A DNA stretch of 64,000 nt from Nymphaea colorata (taxonomy: Eukaryota > Streptophyta > Magnoliopsida > Nymphaeales > Nymphaeaceae), in contig NC_045150.1 in the NCBI RefSeq assembly GCF_008831285.2, positions 17,932,600 through 17,996,599 of the forward strand. Reading direction: 5' to 3'. The notes below the pieces were generated by a model. That model searched no databases. It saw nothing but the letters and a program-made list of their open reading frames with translations, and was not told the DNA's origin. The position numbers and the translations under genes were made by a program. Below are positions 1 through 10,321 of the stretch, in pieces. How positions within the stretch are numbered: position 1 is the first letter of the stretch; each line of letters starts with the position of its first letter.

Positions 1-424
1 CAGATCTCCTCACCTTAGTCGAATTCTAGAATTTCATAAGTTGATCATATCTCTTTCTCCACAACCGATCCTCCCATGCAAATCTCAGACGACAATACCT
101 GCTCAGGCAAAAGGTGATGGTGACTATGCTGGCTCAGGCAGAAGGCTGAGGCTCAAGCAGGAGATAGAGCACCACGCTGCTGCAGCTGAGGCGGTACGAG
201 AAAAAGCAGAAGCCGCTCTAAGCCAGGTGAAAGTTAAAAGTCGGACCCCCAAGGTCCACGGGTCCAACTTTTTACCCAGGTAGCTTTCAACCAGGATGAC
301 CCCAAAAACTGGACGAAATTTTATTGCCTTTCATGGAGGAAGGGAAGTCCTACCAATTCCCCTCTACAGTGTTTACCTTGCATACAATGTATAAAAGCAG
401 TTCTGGTGTCTGACCCCTGCATGT
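1..424. other. Left-edge sequence, no assigned gene
   Basis: This is the downstream flank of the decayed NPF gene. An open frame on the plus strand (41-283, 80 codons) has an Ala/Glu-rich stretch (EHHAAAAEAVREKAEAALS), but I recognise no family and it lacks gene context. I see no RNA gene or clear repeat here. Confidence 0.3.
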
Positions 425-1165
425 CTAAAATTTAGCAAACAATAGATATGCTGACAACACAAAAGTGCTAAGGCCAGCCAAAAACCAGTAGAAGTAGTCT
501 AGATGTGTTTGACTAAGACTAACGGAGAACCAACTTTTTCCACTTGCACTACTCCAAAATTTCTGTCAAGAAATGAAAAGCTGCCCAAGAAGCTCCCAAC
601 CCCAATATACTAGCATAAAGAGCCATTGCCATGCCTCGCAATGCATCCAGTATCTCATCATAAAAGAACTCTGGCGATCCCACCTGAAGGCCATTAGCAA
701 GTCCAAACAAGAGGCACTGAGGAACCAGCCACCATATACAGTTTCCATTAACAAGTCAATTAGACCTGCATCTTTTACCAACTTTTAATCTCCTTTCAAC
801 TCCACAAGGGCAGCTACCACCGTAGAAACTATTCATGAGAACATTTCAATACCAATCCCTTGGAGCATTGTTATGCCAGAGAAGATGCTTGTGACACACC
901 TAGCGACTGGAACAAGATTTTGATGATAGATTGAGATGAAAAGCATTAGAGATGCCAATTTAGCTCTGCAATGTTGCAGCAGGAACCAAGAAGCTGGGAA
1001 CAATCTGCCTTGCTTTGTGAAGAAAGTTGGCAGTTATGCAAACAATATATCAAATATGTAAAACCACAATGGGATCAGGTTTCGAGCTCCTTTAGCCTCT
1101 TCCAGTTGCACAACATAACACACACACCTGTTTCTCTCTTTGGACGGTGAAGGGCTATCTGAAAC
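425..1165 (-). pseudogene. NPF (NRT1/PTR) transporter pseudogene, last exon
   Basis: Reading the minus strand across three frames gives the C-terminal half of a plant NRT1/PTR-family (NPF) proton-coupled transporter, normally a 12-helix membrane protein. Recognisable pieces in order are QLEEAKGARNLIPLW, TFFTKQG, SGITMLQGIGIEMF, VSTVVAALVELKG, QCLLFGLANG, SPEFFYDEILDALRGMA, VGSFLGSF and the C-terminal HLDYFYWFLAGLS, ending at a TAG at 425-427. These match the usual NPF signatures (QVEE..K, FFTKQG, SGITMLQR, EFFYD, LDYFYWLLA). At least three in-frame stops interrupt it (before LPTFFTKQG, after IEMFS and after LKGD), and frame changes occur near QCLLFG and GSFLG. It is therefore non-functional. 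It pairs with the exon at 3150-3637, separated by an intron of about 2 kb that carries a mobile element. The substrate cannot be inferred. Confidence 0.85.
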
Positions 1166-1766
1166 AGCACAGTAGCTCTATGAACGAAACTAGGACAGAA
1201 CAAATAAAATATGAAAAAATAAGCATAAGCACATCATAAGTTTTAACTAAGGCACCTGACACCAGAGATGGCAGCATCTTCCAACATGTGCTACATCATT
1301 CATTTTCCACATATAGTCTGTAAGGAGACAATTATCCGAGCCAAATTGGATCATCTATGTGACAAACTCTAAAAGAGGATGACAGAAACAAGAAGACCCT
1401 CACGCAGCCCATGAATGCTTTGTAGAGAGTCATGGCCTGATTTCCAACACCTGCTCAAAAAGTGACTATTAGTAATACATTATATGCTTGCTTAGCAGCT
1501 TCAGGTAGTGCAAATGGTTTACTATCACATGGATGCAGCTTATGGCGTGACTTGTATACGAGGAGGCAATGGCAGGAGTTCAAGTGGAGAATCCATGTGA
1601 TACAGACTAACAGGTTTCTCCTTCTGGACTGTCATCAGTTATATGAAAAAGAGAAAAGTCTTAAAGAGCAGAATCATCAGACTGTGAGATAAGATTGACA
1701 CTCCAATTCAGTGTCAGAAGGGAAAGAACTTGAAATGAAGAATGATCTACGGGAGTCTCTTACTGG

Positions 1767-2430
1767 CTATGTCACATAGGTACGGGTACGGGTGCAGGTA
1801 CAGGTGCAGGTACGGATGCCGGTGCGGGTACGGACTATTTTTAAAAAACTCGGGTGCGGGGGTATGGCCGTACACACACATGCACATATACATCTATATG
1901 TCAAAAAATTTCAAACAGAATAACATATTCGCACATATATATATCAAAAAATTACAAACAGAATAACATATTCATAAATCATAATCCAAAATTTATCATT
2001 TTTGATTCTCATTCTCCTCAGTCGCAAATTTACTGCTCAACTGAGGCCGAAGAAAATCACGCGTGTACAGAAGCATAAGCACAAACAAAAGAACAACATA
2101 AACTTTTACATAACAAGATAAAGGAGCTACCGAAGCAAAAAACGAATCCCAACACTAGGAAGCAAGAATGAAGAAAAAAGAGGGAAGTGGGACACTAAAA
2201 TGAAGGTTTCAAAAATTTTAATGTTAAAATTGTTTAAAAAGTTAAAATGTAAAAATCATTAACATTAAAATCGGTCAAATTTGGACTGTCAACTTTGACC
2301 GAGTTTTAAAAAGGTCAAAAATGACATTGGGTGCGTTGACCGCACCCGGTCCGGTCAACGCAGTACCCTGCCATACCCAAGGCCGTACCCGTACCATGCG
2401 GGTACTCCTCCTTAGGAGGAGTACCCATGT
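1767..2430. mobile_element. GTACGGG-terminus hAT-like non-autonomous element (degenerate copy)
   Basis: The left end reads CTATGTCACATAGGTACGGG, followed by runs of GGTACGGG/GGTGCAGG. The right side has GGCCGTACCCGTACCATGC and a perfect hairpin, then GTACCCATGTGGC. The left terminus matches the inverted right terminus of the element at 10322-11336, which reads CTATGTTACATAGGTACGGG on the minus strand. The two are thus copies of one family. No clean target duplication is visible, and the right end is diverged. Inside are a second inverted repeat (GCGTTGACC / GGTCAACGC near 2333-2360) and AT-rich filler with no coding potential. Confidence 0.55.
2400..2426. repeat. Perfect 12-bp hairpin at the end of the GTACGGG element
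   Basis: GGGTACTCCTCC, a 3-base TTA loop and GGAGGAGTACCC form a perfect inverted repeat at the right edge of the element. Confidence 0.85.
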
Positions 2431-3149
2431 GGCTGATCAAAAGAAAAGTAGATAAAGGCATATGTATATGATATCTTCAAGCTTTCTAAAGGCCTGGAAG
2501 CAATAATCAACTTAAGTGATCCTGCTCATTGTTACGTACAAAGCAGACTCCAGTCTCCTAAATTCGGGAACTTAAGAATAGATAATGAGCAATGCCAATG
2601 GCAGACAGTATAGATGACATGAAACAAATTTCAATTATCTCAAGAGGAAATCGGTTCATCTGCTACTCAAAAGCATAATGGAGTGTAGAACTACGTAGGA
2701 AGGGTAATTGGTAGATGAGTCATTCAATTTTCACAAAGATTGGCATTTCTAAAAAATGCAAAAAAAAAAAAGAAAGAAAAAAACTAAAAAAATGTGAGAA
2801 AATCGTCACATGCTGAAAAATGCTACAATAAAATTTTATAATGCGTAAAAAATTTTTGAGGTTTATTTTGACATTTAACAACTGTTTTGAATTTTATCTA
2901 CATGTTTTCATAAGAAAAAAGGTAAAATACAAAATTTGATGTTTTCTGTTTTTTCATGTTTCTTATTTTTTAATTTTTTTTACAACTTTCTTGCAGAAAG
3001 AAAAGCTTCCACTTAGTACTCAACATCAAAGCTCACCAAATAGAAACTCAAGAATAAAATTCATGACAACAAATTCACACTTCAGTCAGCTGGAAAAAGT
3101 CATTGACAAGTTTCTGCACAGTTCAAACCTGAGGCAGAAAAAAAGAATC

Positions 3150-3637
3150 ACATGAGCGTTTGGCTCTTTTGCTGCCCATCTTGATCTCTGAATTCCTGCA
3201 ACAAAAACTTGTGCTATCCTTGTGAATGGGGTTTCTCCTTCACCTATCTTCAAAGAATAGATGAATGTCTCAACCAAGAAAACTACAAATGCCACAGCCG
3301 TGAATACGCATAGCCGCCCACATTCAAGAACCAAACCAGAATTTTCCTGAGTATAACTAATTGCAAGAACCGTGCATCCAGGTCCCAAGAACGTCCTGAA
3401 GTACGACCAATTGAAGACATTTTGGACTTCGGCTCTTCAATTATTTCTTTTCTTTACCAAATTGGTCTGCACCAAATGCCTGAATGCATGACTTGTGTGA
3501 CCTTCACCAAGAGCAACCAAGTAGAGGAAGAAGAAGTAGAAGAGGAAGCCCACTTGAAACTTGGATGCACAACATGAAGATTTATCACCATTGCAATCAA
3601 ATGAAAGAAGGGCAGATACGATCACCAATGTTAAGAC
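3150..3637 (-). pseudogene. NPF (NRT1/PTR) transporter pseudogene, upstream exon
   Basis: The exon begins after a TTTGCAG acceptor (minus strand) with VLTLVIVSALL. It continues through FLYLVALGEG and, in a second frame, HKSCIQAFGADQF, the hallmark NPF motif (normally G.HKPC.QAFGADQFD). It then reads NVFNWSYF, SYTQENSG, GETPFTRIAQVFVAGIQRSRW. A one-base frame change occurs at the HKSC motif and a stop follows GKEKK, so the exon is broken. The order and strand match the last exon at 425-1165. Exons for the N-terminal helices were not found to the right, where the FAR1-related gene lies. I infer a truncated gene copy rather than an expressed transporter. The exact 3' splice boundary is uncertain. 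Confidence 0.85.
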
Positions 3638-5311
3638 CTGCAAACTTGCACCAATCTCAAGTATTTAACATTTAAAAATGATCACAACTGATTCTAACAA
3701 ACCAATAATTAGGAATAGAACAAACTACTCCAAGACATTCAGAGTTTGTATCTAGTCTAAGAGATAGTTCGAGTGATTGTGGGCCAATGCGCACTGGGTA
3801 GATCTAGGCCAGACAAATGAAGTTCTGAAAAGAGAAAACTGCTAAAACTATTTGTAAGTTTGATGGATCTCAAACTAGGAGATCCAAGTCCAAGAAAAGA
3901 TGATAAGGATAGTGGCATGAATGAAGGTCTTTCATCTTCTCAAAAAGTTTTGAAAAATTGTAAAAACGCTCTGCTACTAAGAATTGCAAATTTCTACCTG
4001 TGAAACCCTCCCCAGTTGATGGTGAAAGCTACAATTTTAGAGTTTTCAGATGAAGAAACGATGTATATCACAAGATCTTTAAGAGAATGTTAATGGACGA
4101 TATCAAAAACCTTATAACAATGCTACTTTGTTGGTTTCACGGACTTTTGCAAAGCAAAAACAGTTCAAAGAATGTAAGACAAATGACACCAATACACTTC
4201 TCTACTTCAATAAGAGGTAAATAAATCAATATTTCACCATTTCATGAATGTTTCTAAACATAAAAGAAACATGAAACATTTTAAAAATCAATTTATGGTT
4301 TTGGCAAAGTCATAACTATCAAACCTCAATATCTTTGGAGAGAGTTTGATATGCCATTAGTGAAAGATAATGAAAATAGCAAAACTTCTTTTAATGGATT
4401 TTTAAAACTATAACACAAATCAGAAGTTCTAGAGATAATATTGAACATAAAAAGATTGTTCAAATGTTTTACACAACTTGCCATTTAAATGTGATTATGA
4501 AGTTGCTGCAATTAAAGAATCAAAAAACTTACCTGCATTGTCATTTCATGAACAAATGGGTTTCTGAAAACACATGAAAAGTGAACACTTGAGTACGAAC
4601 CAAAGAAGCTGAAACAAGCATTTTAATCTAAGCCATAGTCACTATCATATACGAATTTTAAACAGTGAGGTTTTTTCTTGGGTATAATACACCAAAAGTT
4701 TTTTTTCTCAGAAAAAATCCAGGAAATTTTAAAACAAGTAAAAAAAGATTGTAAAGGTAAAATGTGAAAAATAAAAAGATGCAAAAACACAACGAATGTG
4801 AAAAAAAAAACCAAAAATGTGAAAAACATGAAAAAAATGCGAAAAGACATGAAAAAATGAGAAATATGGAATAAACATGAAAAAACATAAAAAAAACATG
4901 TTTTTTCCCTTTTTTCGGCCAAAGCTTTTTTCACGTTTTTTCCTGAAAAAAAATGTTTGTGATTATGATCTAAGCTAAATGTTAAGAAGAAAATCACATT
5001 TAAAGAGTGCAATATAAAAGAGGTAGCAAGAATCAAAGACTATCAAGAGGTCCAAGAAGTTGAAGAAGTAATTTCAAGTTAAGGTATAACAATGTAAAAG
5101 TCTGAATCATATTCTTAAGTGTGCAGGCACAAATCGAAATATTGCAGACTCAGATGCAAGAGTGCAAAATTCCAACTCATTCTCAAAAAATTGTAACATC
5201 CATCAATATCAACTAGGTTTACCTCTAAGTAATTAAACATAATGTCAACCGTGGATGGATTTTCTTGTATTAGTCAAGGGTTATGGGCTGGCTGCTGCAA
5301 CTTCACAACTT
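3638..5311. other. Intergenic, A-rich low-complexity DNA
   Basis: No coding sequence is supported here. Around 4670-4940 there is low-complexity sequence built from repeats like AAAAACATG and ATGAAAAAA, which produces long but meaningless open frames on the minus strand. The part next to 5311 is the presumed 3' untranslated flank of the FAR1-related gene. A splice-donor-like CAG/GTAAGT occurs on the minus strand near 4530, but I could not link it to an exon. Confidence 0.5.
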
Positions 5312-7465
5312 TCACTCACAAAGACGTTTTATTTGCATGTGCATGTTTCCAACACTTCTCAAGGTCTTTTTTTGCATTGCAATTACATATTGGTACATTT
5401 CTTCACTCTTTGAAGCAATTTCAGCAATATGCAAGAAGGTGCGACACAAATGCTGGTATCGTGATATAGTACGACATCTATCAACCCTCCCAGTCATAGG
5501 GATACTGGAAGCATTCAACAAGTCGGTCTTAGCATTCTTGGTCCATCGTCGCCACACATAGGCTGTAGGTATCTCTTTGATATTCTCTCGATCTAACACC
5601 TTCATTGCATGGCAACACAAAACTCCACTAAATTCAAACTTCCTGCAGGAGCACTGAAGTGTGGTGTTTTCTGTGTTGTATGTCACAACACAGGCTTCTA
5701 CATTGTATCTATGCACATTGTCATTGCAAGAAATTACGTCTATTGTACAATTTATTGCTGCAACAGCTTCAATTTTCACCCACTCAAACACAGTGGGTGT
5801 ATATACATCTACAGCACGCATCAATACCTTGATTCCCATCGTCACCGGAACAGTAGAAAATGCTTTGTAATCTTGTTGCAACTCATTCTTTCTAAGATTC
5901 TCCAAAAATGATTCATATTGCTCAAGAAATTGAAATATTGTTAAACATGAATACAAATTTTTTTCAAGGATTGCATGCGTACTCTCAATCCTTTGGACAC
6001 TAATCATGTCAGCACAAAAATACTGTCGGTCATATGCTGGTGACCACTTCTCTTTGTCTTTGTACAACTTCTGCAACCATAAATTGTTGTGTAATTGGTA
6101 CTCATCAAGCATTTCATTCCATGAACACAAAAAAGACTCTTCATCCTTTGACTTCAACATGCATTTTGAAAGGGATTCCTTGAATCCAGATTGATGGCTA
6201 AAAATGTGTCCTACATTGTTTATTGCATTTTGAAATATGTGCCACGGGCAGAAACGTTGATTTGCATTTGGCCACACCTGTGTTATGGCACTTGCAATGG
6301 CACTGTCTTCGTCTGTTAACACTACTTGTGGGTGCACCCCATTCATTGCCTCTGTAAACTGTGCAAACAACCACACAAGACTCTCTATTGTCTGAACATA
6401 CAGAAAAGCACTACCAAATATGCAACTCTGGGCATGGTGGTTCACACCCACAAATTGTGCAAAGGGCCATTTATTAGTCTTAATCTTCATTGTAGTATCA
6501 AAGACAAGAATATCATTGAAGCATGTGTAGTCTAATCGTGAACGAGCATCTGCCCAGAAAATGTTCATTACATATGCATCCTCATCCAATTGAAAGGCAC
6601 TATAAAAGCCAGGATTCATACTCGACTTCTTTTGGAGATAGTTTACAACAGCATGTATTTCTCCATTTCCCATAGCACTCTCTCTCCTTTCTTGAAGGTG
6701 ATTCCTTAGGTTAGGCGATGTTAGTGATACATTCTCATGTCCTCCATCCAACTTGCTGATGTAGTTGTATGTTTGCCTTGGAGTGGTACCGATGTCAGAA
6801 GCTAACTCTTCAATTGCTGCATGAGCACGTTTTACCTTTCGATGTGACCTCAACATGCGAGCAATTGTCGGAGGAGCCAAGAGGTGGTTGTGATCAGCAA
6901 TGAACGTCTTAACAACAAATCTGCCGTTCGAAAGCCTCCTAATTACCATCTTTGCAGGGCATCCACATCTTGTCGTCCCTCTATGAATTTTGTTGGCTTT
7001 ACTATGTTTCAGCAATCCCTCCTTTGAACATACATATGTCTTCCTTACAACAATCCCTTTATCATTTTTATCTTGGCTATCCTTTCTTACACTAAACCCA
7101 TGAGTGAGTGCATAATTGTTGTAGAAGTTGAATGCATCTTCGTTGTCACTGAACTCCATTCCATCATGTGGAGTGTCAAACTCATCACTGCCTTGTATGT
7201 GCATTGGCCCATCCAATGAAATACTTTCCTCTAGTCCATGTGCATCAAGATTATCCTTGTGTGTATCAAACTCACCACTCGCTTGTTTGTGTATGTCAGC
7301 ATCTATTGGAACAATTTCTTCTACTTCATGCACATGGGAATGATCCTTGCATGTATCAGACTTACCACTACCATCTTCATGCATGTCTGCATCTACCAAA
7401 ATACTTTTCTCTACTCCATGTGCAATAGGTAAATTGCTCTTTTTTTCAAGTATGAGTGCATCCAT
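5312..7465 (-). CDS. FAR1-related (FRS) / MULE-transposase-like protein
   Basis: This single uninterrupted reading frame encodes about 717 aa. Its first Met (7463-7465) is preceded by an in-frame TGA six codons upstream. Residue numbers here start two codons before that Met. Residues about 19-104 hold three 30-aa degenerate repeats. A FAR1-type WRKY-GCM1 zinc-binding DNA-binding domain spans about 112-198 (FNFYNNYALTHGFSVRK, CGCPAKMVIRR, DHNHLL). A MULE-type transposase core follows, with VFDTT (D325), LTDED (D387), FCPWHIF (C408/H411) and QRIEST (E496). A SWIM zinc finger is at 607-621 (CSC, then CCH). FAR1/FHY3 proteins are domesticated Mutator-like transposases that act in the nucleus as transcription factors. 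The conserved acidic residues mean a live transposase cannot be excluded, but no Mutator terminal repeats were recognised nearby. The length is within the FRS range. Confidence 0.9.
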   Translation of the reverse strand: MDALILEKKSNLPIAHGVEKSILVDADMHEDGSGKSDTCKDHSHVHEVEEIVPIDADIHKQASGEFDTHKDNLDAHGLEESISLDGPMHIQGSDEFDTPHDGMEFSDNEDAFNFYNNYALTHGFSVRKDSQDKNDKGIVVRKTYVCSKEGLLKHSKANKIHRGTTRCGCPAKMVIRRLSNGRFVVKTFIADHNHLLAPPTIARMLRSHRKVKRAHAAIEELASDIGTTPRQTYNYISKLDGGHENVSLTSPNLRNHLQERRESAMGNGEIHAVVNYLQKKSSMNPGFYSAFQLDEDAYVMNIFWADARSRLDYTCFNDILVFDTTMKIKTNKWPFAQFVGVNHHAQSCIFGSAFLYVQTIESLVWLFAQFTEAMNGVHPQVVLTDEDSAIASAITQVWPNANQRFCPWHIFQNAINNVGHIFSHQSGFKESLSKCMLKSKDEESFLCSWNEMLDEYQLHNNLWLQKLYKDKEKWSPAYDRQYFCADMISVQRIESTHAILEKNLYSCLTIFQFLEQYESFLENLRKNELQQDYKAFSTVPVTMGIKVLMRAVDVYTPTVFEWVKIEAVAAINCTIDVISCNDNVHRYNVEACVVTYNTENTTLQCSCRKFEFSGVLCCHAMKVLDRENIKEIPTAYVWRRWTKNAKTDLLNASSIPMTGRVDRCRTISRYQHLCRTFLHIAEIASKSEEMYQYVIAMQKKTLRSVGNMHMQIKRLCE
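7160..7417 (-). repeat. Triplicated 30-residue repeat in the N-terminus of the FRS protein
   Basis: Three successive 30-codon units align: VEKSILVDADMHEDGSGKSD, VEEIVPIDADIHKQASGEFD and LEESISLDGPMHIQGSDEFD, the first two followed by a DH/DN-rich spacer. The units are acidic and lie ahead of the DNA-binding domain, where FRS proteins are normally unstructured. Confidence 0.8.
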
Positions 7466-9006
7466 TTCCACCTCACAACATCATCTACAACCAAGCTACA
7501 TCCTTACACCCTTCTCGACCATCATGTCCTTTGGGTCATAATCCCACTGTCGTCAAGATTGACACCTGCATTTGGATGCCATAATTTATCTGCATATCAT
7601 AAGTCATTACAATGGTAAGAGTCTTATAAAAGATGCAAGCTAAAGTGATAGTGCTAACTGCTAAGTTACTTTACAAATACTAACAATAGAAAATGATAGT
7701 ATTTCATAGTGACCATTTTCAAACAATCATAAGTCTATTTCTTAAGTCATTACAATGGCAATATTGTCTAATAAATTATATGAATAAAAACAATGATGTA
7801 TGGCCATTGTGCATACATTATGCTAAATGAATGATAGTGTTCTATAGTGATAGCTTTAAAGGTACATGTATTTCACTACTAACTGGCCACGTCTTTAACA
7901 GCTAAAAATGGCCTGTCATTATAATGGTAACAGAGCATCAACAAATCATGTGAGCTAAATTACTAAAATGACAGTGTTTGACACTTTACACATATAAGAT
8001 GCTAGAGACTAATAGCATTTCAAAGGATGCTAAGTGTGTTATAGTTGTTCGGACTGGATACAAAATGCTCAAGCAATGATAGCGTCACACAAAATATCTA
8101 TAAATGATAGCATTGCTACAGATGCCATCCAAGTACAAGACGACATAAACAACTAAAAAATGCCAAGGATACATGGAGTAAAATTATGAAATTAAAAAAC
8201 TAATGCCAACCTATAAATATGCTCTCTTTTATTGATTGCAGTTGTGAGTCTTGTGACCAATCGACATCAGCTCCTCTTAATGACAAAATCTCCGTCACTT
8301 TTTGTGCCTCAATGGGTCACCTACAATGTGTATTAAATGGCATAAATACTCATTATTATGAGTAAATCAAATAAATTTCTGTAAGATAAACTTTATCTTG
8401 CAGCTTCATTCAAAGGAAAGTAATGCCTAGCTTGTTTGCTAGCTATAGAAGCCCTAAAAATTATCATCAAAAGAGAGAAAGGAGGAGTAGCAACATGAAC
8501 ATCTGATATGCATTTGCATAAACAAAAAAGCAAGAGGATTTGTTGAAATAAAAAGGGGCACTTTATGAATCAGGGGCATTTTCAAAAATCAACCAAGGGC
8601 ATATTCCAAATGTGATTTTCTTTCTGAAATGAATTGAGACATTTCCTAAATGCCCCTTGGTTTTCTTTGGCGTCAATGTCTGAGCATTCACTTCTAATAG
8701 GGACCATGCACTCACTTTGTGCCTGTTGAGGAACATTTGTTTATTATCCCGCAAGGTAGACCGCCCAAAGCCTTTTCATTGCAAAACTGAATCAAGGCAT
8801 TTCCAAAATGCCTTTTAGTTTTTTCTAGTGTCAACCCCTGAGCATCCACTTCAATGGTTGGGACAGTAAATTGGCTTTACACCCATTGAGAAATATTTAC
8901 TTATCAGCCCACGAAGGTAACCGTCCAAAAAGTTTCACCAGATCCCACATCTCTTTTGATGGTTCTGAAAAGTTCTCATATTTCTGAATTTTTTATGCAG
9001 TTGTTT
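7466..9006. other. Upstream leader/intergenic region of the FRS gene
   Basis: This is AT-rich sequence with many loosely repeated words (AATGATAG, TCATAAGTC, TTACAATGG) around 7600-8160, without a coding frame. A minus-strand, exon-like segment at about 8222-8330 sits between a TTGTAG acceptor and an ATAG/GTTGGC donor-like site. One frame reads VTEILSLRGADVDWSQDSQL. It could be an upstream exon, but I could not assign it. Confidence 0.35.
8626..8940. repeat. Diverged tandem duplication, period about 156 bp
   Basis: Two adjacent units (from about 8626 and from about 8782) share an ordered series of words: GAATTGAGACATTTCC / GAATCAAGGCATTTCC, TGAGCATTCACTTC / TGAGCATCCACTTC, and AAGGTAGACCGCCCAAA / AAGGTAACCGTCCAAA. 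They are clearly homologous but well diverged. No coding frame is maintained. Confidence 0.75.
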
Positions 9007-9014
9007 GTTACAAT

Positions 9015-9689
9015 CAATGTTGTAAAACGTGTATCGTAAGCCGTATCGGTCGGGCTTTAAGATACGCCGTATCGTAACGTATCGTAATCGTATCGTAAAT
9101 TTAAAAAAAATAATAATAATAAATCAGAAAAAATTAAAAAAAATCGGAAAATTCATAAAAAAATCAGAAAAAATTAAAAATAATAAATTATTCATAGAAA
9201 ACATGTTTTAGTCTTTTAGATAATGATAGACTTATTATTTTGCTAAATGCTATAAACTTACGCGTTCACGTGGACGGTTCATCATTCATACTTCATAGAC
9301 ATCAAAATTCATAACAATATCATTTTTTTCCATCTTCATCTTCATGGTTTAAAAAAGCCCTTTTCCTCCCAATGGGAATCAGCCACCCATGCACAAATCC
9401 ATGGTTTAATAGATGATTTCACGGTGAAAATCGATGATTTCACAATGAAAATCAATGATTTCCCTCTAAGGTAGAACAATCTATAGATTAGAAATGAAGA
9501 ATGGGTGGGTTTTTATAAAAAAAAAAACTCGAAAAAATGGGGTTCAAGCCCCCCTTTTAGAAATCAGCCCGTATCGCACGGATCGTGCGATACATGTACG
9601 ATACACCCCCATTTGCAATACAGGGGGTGTATCGTATCGTATTTTGTAAACGATACGATACGTATCGTACGATACGGCGTACAACACTG
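9015..9689. mobile_element. Non-autonomous hAT-like element (675 bp), GTATCG-rich
   Basis: The termini are CAATGTTGTA at the left and TACAACACTG at the right (inverse complement CAGTGTTGTA), giving a near-perfect 10-bp inverted repeat. A perfect 8-bp direct duplication GTTACAAT lies at 9007-9014 and 9690-9697. Subterminal regions are packed with GTATCGTA/TACGATAC words on both sides, typical of transposase-binding repeats. The interior is AT-rich without a transposase gene. The 8-bp duplication and CA..TG ends fit the hAT superfamily. Confidence 0.85.
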
Positions 9690-9697
9690 GTTACAAT

Positions 9698-10313
9698 TGT
9701 TCCAGAACAAGAGGAAGCTTGGACTTTAATTGAAGGGAAATCCAGTTTTTGGCTTTCTTACTAGCAACTTTGAAAAGGAATGCTATCAAAATTGCTTTCT
9801 GAATTGAATCAGAAACATCTGAGGATTGATTTAAATTATGTTTTAATTTAAAAAAAATCAAAAATTCGGGAAAAAAAGGCGACCATTTTTTTTTAATTTG
9901 TTTTTTTGTTATGTTAATATGTCAAGTTATTTTGATTGACTATTACTAATATTTGAAATGTGGAGAGTAGTAATATAGCAAGCATAATCAACTTAAACAA
10001 TCAAAAATTAATTGTCGAATTCATTGAATATGCAAAATCAATAGAAGAAGGTTAACCATACTCATTAAATATAATCTAAAAAAAAAAAATCTAATCTCTA
10101 GAAGAAGAAATGCAAATCCGCAAGAAGGCTTTAATCCATCTTCCATATGTACTTAAAGAAAGACGTAATATAATAAAAAAACTAACAGTATATAATAGTA
10201 TAAATATAAGTACACAACAGTAACAATACATATAACTATATAAGTACATAACCATAGTTACCATACTAACGTATAAATATAACATGTATCAAAATACTAC
10301 ACATTATATAACA
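9698..10313. other. AT-rich interval, no gene
   Basis: Only A/T-rich sequence and short homopolymers are seen. At 10140-10320 there are ATATAA/ACAGT-type words like those at 11340-11700. The element at 10322-11336 therefore inserted into a pre-existing TATAAC-rich repeat. Confidence 0.45.
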
Positions 10314-10321
10314 GGTCATAT

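Larger units (their letters stand above)
1166..3149. other. Intron-like interval of the NPF pseudogene
   Basis: This interval lies between the two recognisable NPF exons. It holds a GTACGGG-rich inverted-repeat element (1767-2430) and an A/T-rich, low-complexity stretch at about 2755-2990. I found no other coding sequence. A 2-kb intron is long for this family, in keeping with insertion. Confidence 0.5.

Noticed and set aside
4623-5036. 137-codon Phe-rich minus-strand open frame
   Set aside because: It arises from A-rich low-complexity repeats (AAAAACATG) and encodes a Phe/Ser/Leu string without domain structure.
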